DNA of 64,000 nucleotides, taken from contig NW_027478173.1 in assembly GCF_051020975.1 (NCBI RefSeq), positions 248,001 to 312,000 of the forward strand, in the 5' to 3' direction. Below the pieces are notes generated by a model. It was not told the origin of the DNA. It saw only the letters and a list, made by a program, of their open reading frames with translations, and ran no database searches. The DNA is from Osmia lignaria lignaria. Its lineage: Eukaryota > Arthropoda > Insecta > Hymenoptera > Megachilidae. Made by a program: the position numbers and the translations under genes. Shown piece by piece: positions 11,801 to 24,700 of the stretch (position 1 is the stretch's first letter; the number at the start of each line of letters is the position of its first letter).

Positions 11801-14800
11801 ACCTTTTTTGTAGAGAATTAAGTTTCCTACTTTTTATGTTCTATGATATTTTTTGATCAGATGCGTAGTTCTCGAGATATATCAAGATATTTAAAAGTTC
11901 CGAAGCCGCACCAACATAATAGAGATACAGAAACACCGTGGCCCCTTTCTTTGAGATAACTCTGCACTAGTGCGAGCCGCAAATGCCACTTCCAGCTTAG
12001 CTGTGCAGAAGAAGAACAACAAGAACAAGAAATATCTCGAAATATGTCCGTCAGGCCCCTTCCCTTGAGATAAATCTGCAAATATCTCGGAAACGAAGCG
12101 AGCTATGGCAAAATGTTAAGAGACCTTTTTTGTAGAGAATTAAGTTTCCTACTTTTTATCTTCTATGATATTTTTTGATCAGATGCGTAGTTCTCGAGAT
12201 ATATCAAGATATTTAAAAGTTCCGAAGCCGCACCAACATAATAGAGATACAGAAACACCGTGGCCCCTCTCTTTGAGATAACTCTGCACTAGTGCGAGCC
12301 GCAAATGCCACTTCCAGCTTAGCTGTGCAGAAGAAGAACAACAAGAAGAAGAAATATCTCGAAATATGTCCGTCAGGCCCCTTCCCTTGAGATAAATCTG
12401 CAAATATCTCGGAAACGAAGCGAGCTATGGCAAAATGTTAAGAGACCTTTTTTGTAGAGAATTAAGTTTCCTACTTTTTATGTTCTATGATATTTTTTGA
12501 TCAGATGCGTAGTTCTCGAGATATATCAAGATATTTAAAAGTTCCGAAGCCGCACCAACATAATAGAGATACAGAAACACCGTGGCCCCTTTCTTTGAGA
12601 TAACTCTGCACTATTGCGAGCTGCAAATGCCACTTCCAGCTTAGCTGTGCAGAGGAAGAACAACAAGAAGAAGAAATATCTCGAAATACGTCCGTCAGGC
12701 CAGTTCCTTTGAGCTGAATCTGCAAATATCTCGGAAACGAAGCGAGCTATGGCAAAATGTTAAGAGACGTTTTTTGTAGAGAATTATGTTTCCTACAATT
12801 CATGTTCTATGATATTTTTTGATCAGAAGCGTAGTTTTCGAGATATATCGAGATATTTAAAAGTTCCGAAGCCGCACCAACATAATAGGGATACAGAAAC
12901 ACCGTGGCCCCTTTCTTTGAGATAACTCTGCACTAGTGCGAGCCGCAAATGCCACTTCCAGCTTAGCTGTGCAGAAGAAGAACAACAAGAAGAAGAAATA
13001 TCTCGAAATATGTCCGTCAGGCCCCTTCCCTTGAGATAAATCTGCAAATATCTCGCAAACGAAGCGAGCTATGGCAAAATGTTAAGAGACCTTTTTTGTA
13101 GAGAATTAAGTTTCCTACTTTTTATCTTCTATGATATTTTTTGATCAGATGCGTAGTTCTCGAGATATATCAAGATATTTAAAAGTTCCGAAGCCGCACC
13201 AACATAATAGAGATACAGAAACACCGTGGCCCCTTCCTTTGAGATAACTCTGCACTATTGCGAGCTGCAAATGCCACTTCCAGCTTAGCTGTGCAGAGGA
13301 AGAACAACAAGAAGAAGAAATATCTCGAAATATGTCCGTCAGGCCAGTTCCTTTGAGCTGAATCTGCAAATATCTCGGAAACGAAGCGAGCTATGGCAAA
13401 ATGTTAAGAGACGTTTTTTATAGAGAATTATGTTTCCTACAATTTATGTTCTATGATATTTTTTGATCAGAAGCGTAGTTTTCGAGATTTATCGAGATAT
13501 TTAAAAGTTCCGAAGCCGCACCAACATAATAGGGATACAGAAACACCGTGGCCCCTTTCTTTGAGATAACTCTGCACTAGTGCGAGCCGCAAATGCCACT
13601 TCCAGCTTAGCTGTGCAGAAGAAGAACAACAAGAAGAAGAAATATCTCGAAATATGTCCGTCAGGCCCCTTTCCTTGAGATAAATCTGCAAATATCTCGG
13701 AAACGAAGCGAGCTATGGCAAAATGTTAAGAGACCTTTTTTGTAGAGAATTAAGTTTCCTACTTTTTATCTTCTATGATATTTTTTGATCAGATGCGTAG
13801 TTCTCGAGATATATCAAGATATTTAAAAGTTCCGAAGCCGCACCAACATAATAGAGATACAGAAACACCGTGGCCCCTTTCTTTGAGATAACTCTGCACT
13901 ATTGCGAGCTGCAAATGCCACTTCCAGCTTAGCTGTGCAGAGGAAGAACAACAAGAAGAAGAAATATCTCGAAATATGTCCGTCAGGCCAGTTCCTTTGA
14001 GCTGAATCTGCAAATATCTCGGAAACGAAGCGAGCTATGGCAAAATGTTAAGAGACGTTTTTTGTAGAGAATTATGTTTCCTACAATTCATGTTCTATGA
14101 TATTTTTTGATCAGAAGCGTAGTTTTCGAGATATATCGAGATATTTAAAAGTTCCGAAGCCGCACCAACATAATAGGGATACAGAAACACCGTGGCCCCT
14201 TTCTTTGAGATAACTCTGCACTAGTGCGAGCCGCAAATGCCACTTCCAGCTTAGCTGTGCAGAAGAAGAACAACAAGAACAAGAAATATCTCGAAATATG
14301 TCCGTCAGGCCCCTTCCCTTGAGATAAATCTGCAAATATCTCGGAAACAAAGCGAGCTATGGCAAAATGTTAAGAGACGTTTTTTGTAGAGAATTAAGTT
14401 CCCTACTTTTTATGCTCTATGATATTTTTTGATCAGATGCGTAGTTCTCGAGATATATCAAGATATTTAAAAGTTCCGAAGCCGCACCAACATAATAGAG
14501 ATACAGAAACACAGTGGCCCCTTTCTTTGAGATAACTCTGCACTATTGCGAGCTGTAAATGCCACTTCCAGCTTAGCTGTGCAGAAGAAGAACAACAAGA
14601 AGAAGAAATATCTCGAAATATGTCCGTCAGGCCCCTTCCCTTGAGATATATCTGCAAATATCTCGGAAACGAAGCGAGCTATGGCAAAATGTTAAGAGAC
14701 CTTTTTTGTAGAGAATTCTGTTTCCTACAATTTATGCTCTATGATATTTTTTGATCAGAAGCGTAGTTTTCGAGATATATCGAGATATTTAAAAGTTCCG

Positions 14801-17800
14801 AAGCCGCACCAACATAATAGGGATACAGAAACACCGTGGCCCCTTTCTTTGAGATAACTCTGCACTAGTGCGAGCCGCAAATGCCACTTCCAGCTTAGCT
14901 GTGCAGAAGAAGAACAACAAGAAGAAGAAATATCTCGAAATATGTCCGTCAGGCCCCTTTCCTTGAGATAAATCTGCAAATATCTCGGAAACGAAGCGAG
15001 CTATGGCAAAATGTTAAGAGACCTTTTTTGTAGAGAATTCTGTTTCCTACAATTTATGTTCTATGATATTTTTTGATCAGAAGCGTAGTTTTCGAGATAT
15101 ATCGAGATATTTAAAAGTTCCGAAGCCGCACCAACATAATAGAGATACAGAAACACCGTGGCCCCTTTCTTTGAGATAACTCTGCACTAGTGCGAGCCGC
15201 AAATGCCACTTCCAGCTTAGCTGTGCAGAAGAAGAACAACAAGAAGAAGAAATATCTCGAAATATGTCCGTCAGGCCCCTTCCCTTGAGATAAATCTGCA
15301 AATATCTCGGAAACGAAGCGAGCTATGGCAAAATGTTCAGAGACCTTTTTTGTAGAGAATTAAGTTTCCTACTTTTTATGTTCTATGATATTTTTTGATC
15401 AGATGCGTAGTTCTCGAGATATATCAAGATATTTAAAAGTTCCGAAGCCGCACCAACATAATAGAGATACAGAAACACCGTGGCCCCTCTCTTTGAGATA
15501 ACTCTGCACTATTGCGAGCTGGAAATGCCACTTCCAGTTTAGCTGTGCAGAAGAAGGACAACAAGAAGAAGAAATATCTCGAAATATGTCCGTTAGGCCC
15601 CTTCCCTTGAGATAAATCTGCAAATATCTCGGAAACGAAGCGACCTATGGCAAAATGTTAAGAGACCTTTTTTGTAGAGAATTAAGTTTCCTACTTTTTA
15701 TCTTCTATGATATTTTTTGATCAGATGCGTAGTTCTCGAGATATATCAAGATATTTAAAAGTTCCGAAGCCGCACCAACATAATAGAGATACAGAAACAC
15801 CGTGGCCCCTCTCTTTGAGATAACTCTGCACTATTGCGAGCTGGAAATGCCACTTCCAGTTTAGCTGTGCAGAAGAAGGACAACAAGAAGAAGAAATATC
15901 TCGAAATATGTCCGTTAGGCCCCTTCCCTTGAGATAAATCTGCAAATATCTCGGAAACGAAGCGACCTATGGCAAAATGTTAAGAGACCTTTTTTGTAGA
16001 GAATTAAGTTTCCTACTTTTTATGTTCTATGATATTTTTTGATCAGATGCGTAGTTCTCGAGATATATCAAGATATTTAAAAGTTCCGAAGCCGCACCAA
16101 CATAATAGAGATACAGAAACACCGTGGCCCCTTTCTTTGAGATAACTCTGCACTATTGCGAGCTGCTAATGCCACTTCCAGCTTAGCTGTGCAGAGGAAG
16201 AACAACAAGAAGAAGAAATATCTCGAAATATGTCCGTCAGGCCAGTTCCTTTGAGCTGAATCTGCAAATATCTCGGAAACGAAGCGAGCTATGGCAAAAT
16301 GTTAACAGACGTTTTTGTAGAGAATTGTGTTTCCTACTTTTTATGTTCTATGATATTTTTTGATCAGATGCGTAGTTCTCGAGATATATCAAGATATTTA
16401 AAAGTTCCGAAGCCGCACCAACATAATAGAGATACAGAAACACCGTGGCCCCTTCCTTTGAGATAACTCTGCACTATTGCGAGCTGCAAATGCCACTTCC
16501 AGCTTAGCTGTGCAGAGGAAGAACAACAAGAAGAAGAAATATCTCGAAATATGTCCGTCAGGCCAGTTCCTTTGAGCTGAATCTGCAAATATCTCGGAAA
16601 CGAAGCGAGCTATGGCAAAATGTTAAGAGACGTTTTTTATAGAGAATTATGTTTCCTACAATTTATGTTCTATGATATTTTTTGATCAGAAGCGTAGTTT
16701 TCGAGATATATCGAGATATTTAAAAGTTCCGAAGCCGCACCAACATAATAGGGATACAGAAACACCGTGGCCCCTTTCTTTGAGATAACTCTGCACTAGT
16801 GCGAGCCGCAAATGCCACTTCCAGCTTAGCTGTGCAGAAGAAGAACAACAAGAAGAAGAAATATCTCGAAATATGTCCGTCAGGCCCCTTCCCTTGAGAT
16901 AAATCTGCAAATATCTCGGAAACGAAGCGAGCTATGGCAAAATGTTAAGAGACCTTTTTTGTAGAGAATTAAGTTTCCTACTTTTTATGTTCTATGATAT
17001 TTTTTGATGAGATGCGTAGTTCTCGAGATATATCAAGATATTTAAAAGTTCCGAAGCCGCACCAACATAATAGAGATACAGAAACACCGTGGCCCCTTTC
17101 TTTGAGATAACTCTGCACTATTGCGAGCTGCTAATGCCACTTCCAGCTTAGCTGTGCAGAGGAAGAACAACAAGAAGAAGAAATATCTCGAAATATGTCC
17201 GTCAGGCCAGTTCCTTTGAGCTGAATCTGCAAATATCTCGGAAACGAAGCGAGCTATGGCAAAATGTTAAGAGACGTTTTTTGTAGAGAATTATGTTTCC
17301 TACAATTCACGTTCTATGATATTTTTTGATCAGAAGCGTAGTTCTCGAGATATATCAAGATATTTAAAAGTTCCGAAGCCGCACCAACATAATAGAGATA
17401 CAGAAACACCGTGGCCCCTCTCTTTGAGATAACTCTGCACTATTGCGAGCTGGAAATGCCACTTCCAGTTTAGCTGTGCAGAAGAAGGACAACAAGAAGA
17501 AGAAATATCTCGAAATATGTCCGTTAGGCCCCTTCCCTTGAGATAAATCTGCAAATATCTCGGAAACGAAGCGACCTATGGCAAAATGTTAAGAGACCTT
17601 TTTTGTAGAGAATTAAGTTTCCTACTTTTTATCTTCTATGATATTTTTTGATCAGATGCGTAGTTCTCGAGATATATCAAGATATTTAAAAGTTCCGAAG
17701 CCGCACCAACATAATAGAGATACAGAAACACCGTGGCCCCTCTCTTTGAGATAACTCTGCACTATTGCGAGCTGCAAATGCCACTTCCAGCTTAGCTGTG

Positions 17801-18758
17801 CAGAAGAAGAACAACAAGAAGAAGAAATATCTCGAAATATGTCCGTCAGGCCCCTTCCCTTGAGATAAATCTGCAAATATCTCGGAAACGAAGCGAGCTA
17901 TGGCAAAATGTTAAGAGACCTTTTTTGTAGAGAATTAAGTTTCCTACTTTTTATGTTCTAGGATATTTTTTGATCAGATGCGTAGTTCTCGAGATATATC
18001 AAGATATTTAAAAGTTCCGAAGCCGCACCAACATAATAGAGATACAGAAACACCGTGGCCCCTTTCTTTGAGATAACTCTGCACTATTGCGAGCTGCAAA
18101 TGCCACTTCCAGCTTAGCTGTGCAGAGGAAGAACAACAAGAAGAAGAAATATCTCGAAATATGTCCGTCAGGCCAGTTCCTTTGAGCTGAATCTGCAAAT
18201 ATCTCGGAAACGAAGCGAGCTATGGCAAAATGTTAAGAGACGTTTTTTGTAGAGAATTATGTTTCCTACAATTTATGTTCTATGATATTTTTTGATCAGA
18301 AGCGTAGTTTTCGAGATATATCGAGATATTTAAAAGTTCCGATGCCGCACCAACATAATAGGGATACAGAAACACCGTGGCCCCTTTCTTTGAGATAACT
18401 CTGCACTAGTGCGAGCCGCAAATGCCACTTCCAGCTTAGCTGTGCAGAAGAAGAACAACAAGAAGAAGAAATATCTCGAAATATGTCCGTCAGGCCCCTT
18501 CCCTTGAGATAAATCTGCAAATATCTCGGAAGCGAAGCGAGCTATGGCAAAATGTTAAGAGACCTTTTTTGTAGAGAATTAAGTTTCCTACTTTTTATGT
18601 TGTATGATATTTTTTGATCAGATGCGTAGTTCTCGAGATACATCAAGATATTTAAAAGTTCCGAAGCCGCACCAACAAAATAGAGATACAGAAACACCGT
18701 GGCCCCTTTCTTTGAGATAACTCTGCACTATTGCGAGCTGTAAATGCCACTTCCAGCG
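5805..18758. repeat. P/Q/R satellite domain with irregular 2- to 3-monomer modules
   Basis: Family order from 6,061 is Q P R Q P R P P Q P P Q P P Q P R P P P Q P Q P Q P N P P R R Q Q P Q R N Q P Q. Q is followed by P in most cases, and Q-P-R triplets recur at 6,061, 7,027 and 10,569. A shared GAACAAGAAATATC change marks related P monomers at 9,925, 11,857 and 14,111. No long regular period is evident, in contrast to the flanking blocks. S, T, V, W and H families are absent here. I read this as an older or more shuffled part of the array. Confidence 0.85.
16311..16318. other. Private single-base deletion in T-run (321-bp monomer)
   Basis: The segment reads GTTTTTGTAG with five T where other monomers have six, and it shifts the phase of all later monomers by one base. 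It lies in the monomer starting at 16,043. No other monomer in the window inherits it. Confidence 0.9.
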
Positions 18759-21700
18759 TAGCTGTGCAGAGGAAGAACAACAAGAAGAAGAAATATCTCG
18801 AAATATGTCCGTCAGGCCAGTTCCTTTGAGCTGAATCTGCAAATATCTCGGAAACGAAGCGAGCTATGGCAAAATGTTAAGAGACGTTTTTTGTAGAGAA
18901 TTATGTTTCCTACAATTTATGTTCTATGATATTTTTTGATCAGAAGCGTAGTTTTCGAGATATATCGAGATATTTAAAAGTTCCGAAGCCGCACCAACAT
19001 AATAGAGATACAGAAACACCGTGGCCCCTTTCTTTGAGATAACTCTGCACTAGTGCGAGCCGCAAATGCCACTTCCAGCTTAGCTGTGCAGAAGAAGAAC
19101 AACAAGAAGAAGAAATATCTCGAAATATGTCCGACAGGCCCCTTCCCTTGAGATAAATCTGCAAATATCTCGGAAACGAAGCGAGCTATGGCGAAATGTT
19201 AAGAGACCTTTTGTGTAGAGAATTAAGTTTCCTACTTTTTATCTTCTATGATATTTTTTGATCAGATGCGTAGTTCTCGAGATACATCAAGATATTTAAA
19301 AGTTCCGAAGCCGCACCAACATAATAGAGATACAGAAACACCGTGGCCCCTTTCTTTGAGATAACTCTGCACTATTGCGACCTGCAAATGCCACTTCCAG
19401 CTCAGCTGTGCAGAAGAAGAACAACAAGAAGAAGAAATATCTCGAAATATGTCCGTCAGGCCCCTTCCCTTGAGATAAATCTGCAAATATCTCGGAAACG
19501 AAGCGAGCTATGGCAAAATGTTAAGAGACCTTTTTTGTAGAGAATTAAGTTTCCTACTTTTTATGTTCTAGGATATTTTTTGATCAGATGCGTAGTTCTC
19601 GAGATATATCAAGATATTTGAAAGTTCCGAAGCCGCACCAACATAATAGAGATACAGAAACACCGTGGCCCCTTTCTTTGAGATAACTCTGCACTATTGC
19701 GAGCTGCAAATGCCACTTCCAGCTTAGCTGTGCAGAGGAAGAACAACAAGAAGAAGAAGTATCTCGAAATATGTCCGTCAGGCCCGTTCCTTTGAGCTGA
19801 ATCTGCAAATATCTCGGAAACGAAGCGAGCTATGGCAAAATGTTAAGAGACGTTTTTTGTAGAGAATTATGTTTCCTACAATTTATGTTCTATGATATTT
19901 TTTGATCAGAAGCGTAGTTTTCGAGATATATCGAGATATTTAAAAGTTCCGAAGCCGCACCAACATAATAGAGATACAGAAACACCGTGGCCCCTTTCTT
20001 TGAGATAACTCTGCACTAGTGCGAGCCGCAAATGCCACTTCCAGCTTAGCTGTGCAGAAGAAGAACAACAAGAAGAAGAAATATCTCGAAATATGTCCGA
20101 CAGGCCCCATCCCTTGAGATAAATCTGCAAATATCTCGGAAACGAAGCGAGCTATGGCGAAATGTTAAGAGACCTTTTTTGTAGAGAATTAAGTTTCCTA
20201 CTTTTTATCTTCTATGATATTTTTTGATCAGATGCGTAGTTCTCGAGATATATCAAGATATTTAAAAGTTCCGAAGCCGCACCAACATAATAGAGATACA
20301 GAAACACCGTGGCCCCTCTCTTTGAGATAACTCTGCACTATTGCGAGCTGGAAATGCCACTTCCAGTTTAGCTGTGCAGAAGAAGGACAACAAGAAGAAG
20401 AAATATCTCGAAATATGTCCATCAGGACCCTTCCCTTGAGATAAATCTGCAAATATCTCGGAAACGAAGCGAGCTATGGCAAAATGTTAAGAGACCTTTC
20501 TTGTAGAGAATAATGTTTCCTACTTTTTATGTTCTATGATATTTTTTGATCAGATGCGTAGTTCTCGAGATATATCAAGATATTTAAAAGTTCCGAAGCC
20601 GCACCAACATAATAGAGATACAGAAACACCGTGGCCCCTTTCTTTGAGATAACTCTGCACTATTGCGAGCTGCTAATGCCACTTCCAGCTTAGCTGTGCA
20701 GAGGAAGAACAACAAGAAGAAGAAATATCTCGAAATATGTCCGTCAGGCCAGTTCCTTTGAGCTGAATCTGCAAATATCTCGGAAACGAAGCGAGCTATG
20801 GCAAAATGTTAAGAGACGTTTTTTGTAGAGAATTATGTTTCCTACAATTTATGTTCTATGATATTTTTTGATCAGAAGCGTAGTTTTCGAGATATATCGA
20901 GATATTTAAAAGTTCCGATGCCGCACCAACATAATAGGGATACAGAAACACCGTGGCCCCTTTCTTTGAGATAACTCTGCACTAGTGCGAGCCGCAAATG
21001 CCACTTCCAGCTTAGCTGTGCAGAAGAAGAACAACAAGAAGAAGAAATATCTCGAAATATGTCCGTCAGGCCCCTTCCCTTGAGATAAATCTGCAAATAT
21101 CTCGGAAGCGAAGCGAGCTATGGCAAAATGTTAAGAGACCTTTTTTGTAGAGAATTAAGTTTCCTACTTTTTATGTTCTATGATATTTTTTGATCAGATG
21201 CGTAGTTCTCGAGATACATCAAGATATTTAAAAGTTCCGAAGCCGCACCAACAAAATAGAGATACAGAAACACCGTGGCCCCTTTCTTTGAGATAACTCT
21301 GCACTATTGCGAGCTGTAAATGCCACTTCCAGCTTAGCTGTGCAGAGGAAGAACAACAAGAAGAAGAAGTATCTCGAAATATGTCCGTCAGGCCCGTTCC
21401 TTTGAGCTGAATCTGCAAATATCTCGGAAACGAAGCGAGCTATGGCAAAATGTTAAGAGACGTTTTTTGTAGAGAATTATGTTTCCTACAATTTATGTTC
21501 TATCATATTTTTTGATCAGAAGCGTAGTTTTCGAGATATATCGAGATATTTAAAAGTTCCGAAGCCGCACCAACATAATAGAGATACAGAAACACCGTGG
21601 CCCCTTTCTTTGAGATAACTCTGCACTAGTGCGAGCCGCAAATGCCACTTCCAGCTTAGCTGTGCAGAAGAAGAACAACAAGAAGAAGAAATATCTCGAA

Positions 21701-24700
21701 ATATGTCCATCAGGACCCTTCCCTTGAGATAAATCTGCAAATATCTCGGAAACGAAGCGAGCTATGGCAAAATGTTAAGAGACCTTTTTTGTAGAGAATA
21801 ATGTTTCCTACAATTTACGTTCTATGATATTTTTTGATCAGAAGCGTAGTTTTCGAGATATATCGAGATATTTAAAAGTTCCGAAGCCGCACCAACATAA
21901 TAGAGATACAGAAACACCGTGGCCCCTTTCTTTGAGATAACTCTGCACTATTGCGACCTGCAAATGCCACTTCCAGCTCAGCTGTGCAGAAGAAGAACAA
22001 CAAGAAGAAGAAATATCTCGAAATATGTCCGTCAGGCCCCTTCCCTTGAGATAAATCTGCAAATATCTCGGAAACGAAGCGAGCTATGGCAAAATGTTAA
22101 GAGACCTTTTTTGTAGAGAATTAAGTTTCCTACTTTTTATGTTCTATGATATTTTTTGATCAGATGCGTAGTTCTCGAGATATATCAAGATATTTAAAAG
22201 TTCCGAAGCCGCACCAACATAATAGAGATACAGAAACACCGTGGCCCCTTTCTTTGAGATAACTCTGCACTATTGCGAGCTGCAAATGCCACTTCCAGCT
22301 TAGCTGTGCAGAGGAAGAACAACAAGAAGAAGAAGTATCTCGAAATATGTCCGTCAGGCCCGTTTCTTTGAGCTGAATCTGCAAATATCTCGGGAACGAA
22401 GCGAGCTATGGCAAAATGTTAAGAGACCTTTTTTGTAGAGAATAATGTTTCCTACAATTTACGCTCTATGATATTTTTTGATCAGAAGCGTAGTTTTCGA
22501 GATATATCGAGATATTTAAAAGTTCCGAAGCCGCACCAACATAATAGAGATACAGAAACACCGTGGCCCCTTTCTTTGAGATAACTCTGCACTATTGCGA
22601 CCTGCAAATGCCACTTCCAGCTCAGCTGTGCAGAAGAAGAACAACAAGAAGAAGAAATATCTCGAAATATGTCCGTCAGGCCCCTTCCCTTGAGATAAAT
22701 CTGCAAATATCTCGGAAACGAAGCGAGCTATGGCAAAATGTTAAGAGACCTTTTTTGTAGAGAATTAAGTTTCCTACTTTTTAAGTTCTATGATATTTTT
22801 TGATCAGATGCGTAGTTCTCGAGATATATCAAGATATTTAAAAGTTCCGAAGCCGCACCAACATAATAGAGATACAGAAACACCGTGGCCCCTTTCTTTG
22901 AGATCACTCTGCACTATTGAGAGCTGCAAATGCCACTTCCAGCTTAGCTGTGCAGAGGAAGAACAACAAGAAGAAGAAATATCTCGAAATATGTCCGTCA
23001 GGCCAGTTCCTTTGAGCTGAATCTGCAAATATCTCGGAAACGAAGCGAGCTATGGCAAAATGTTAAGAGACGTTTTTTGTAGAGAATTATGTTTCCTACA
23101 ATTTATGTTCTATGATATTTTTTGATCAGAAGCGTAGTTTTCGAGATATATCGAGATATTTAAAAGTTCCGAAGCCGCACCAACATAATAGAGATACAGA
23201 AACACCGTGGCCCCTTTCTTTGAGATAACTCTGCACTAGTGCGAGCCGCAAATGCCACTTCCAGCTTAGCTGTGCAGAAGAAGAACAACAAGAAGAAGAA
23301 ATATCTCGAAATATGTCCGACAGGCCCCTTCCCTTGAGATAAATCTGCAAATATCTCGGAAACGAAGCGAGCTATGGCGAAATGTTAAGAGACCTTTTGT
23401 GTAGAGAATTAAGTTTCCTACTTTTTATCTTCTATGATATTTTTTGATCAGATGCGTAGTTCTCGAGATACATCAAGATATTTAAAAGTTCCGAAGCCGC
23501 ACCAACATAATAGAGATACAGAAACACCGTGGCCCCTTTCTTTGAGATAACTCTGCACTATTGCGACCTGCAAATGCCACTTCCAGCTCAGCTGTGCAGA
23601 AGAAGAACAACAAGAAGAAGAAATATCTCGAAATATGTCCGTCAGGCCCCTTCCCTTGAGATAAATCTGCAAATATCTCGGAAACGAAGCGAGCTATGGC
23701 AAAATGTTAAGAGACCTTTTTTGTAGAGAATTAAGTTTCCTACTTTTTATGTTCTAGGATATTTTTTGATCAGATGCGTAGTTCTCGAGATATATCAAGA
23801 TATTTAAAAGTTCCGAAGCCGCACCAACATAATAGAGATACAGAAACACCGTGGCCCCTTTCTTTGAGATAACTCTGCACTATTGCGAGCTGCAAATGCC
23901 ACTTCCAGCTTAGCTGTGCAGAGGAAGAACAACAAGAAGAAGAAGTATCTCGAAATATGTCCGTCAGGCCCGTTCCTTTGAGCTGAATCTGCAAATATCT
24001 CGGAAACGAAGCGAGCTATGGCAAAATGTTAAGAGACGTTTTTTGTAGAGAATTATGTTTCCTACAATTTATGTTCTATGATATTTTTTGATCAGAAGCG
24101 TAGTTTTCGAGATATATCGAGATATTTAAAAGTTCCGAAGCCGCACCAACATAATAGAGATACAGAAACACCGTGGCCCCTTTCTTTGAGATAACTCTGC
24201 ACTAGTGCGAGCCGCAAATGCCACTTCCAGCTTAGCTGTGCAGAAGAAGAACAACAAGAAGAAGAAATATCTCGAAATATGTCCGACAGGCCCCATCCCT
24301 TGAGATAAATCTGCAAATATCTCGGAAACGAAGCGAGCTATGGCGAAATGTTAAGAGACCTTTTTTGTAGAGAATTAAGTTTCCTACTTTTTATCTTCTA
24401 TGATATTTTTTGATCAGATGCGTAGTTCTCGAGATATATCAAGATATTTAAAAGTTCCGAAGCCGCACCAACATAATAGAGATACAGAAACACCGTGGCC
24501 CCTCTCTTTGAGATAACTCTGCACTATTGCGAGCTGGAAATGCCACTTCCAGTTTAGCTGTGCAGAAGAAGGACAACAAGAAGAAGAAATATCTCGAAAT
24601 ATGTCCATCAGGACCCTTCCCTTGAGATAAATCTGCAAATATCTCGGAAACGAAGCGAGCTATGGCAAAATGTTAAGAGACCTTTCTTGTAGAGAATAAT

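Noticed and set aside
19343..19540. A 65-residue plus-strand open frame in S-family monomers, Arg-rich in the middle
   Set aside because: It starts at GTG, exists only because the S variant lacks a stop, and overlaps the minus-strand frame in the same repeat. No coding signal beyond being open.
22790..23020. A 76-residue plus-strand frame that does start with ATG (also at 26,976, 30,196, 31,162 and 54,344)
   Set aside because: It opens because one TAA is lost (GATCACTC for GATAACTC; GAGAAAACTC at 54,344). It is found in only a few monomers, most of them copies of one duplicated block, and has no recognisable domain.
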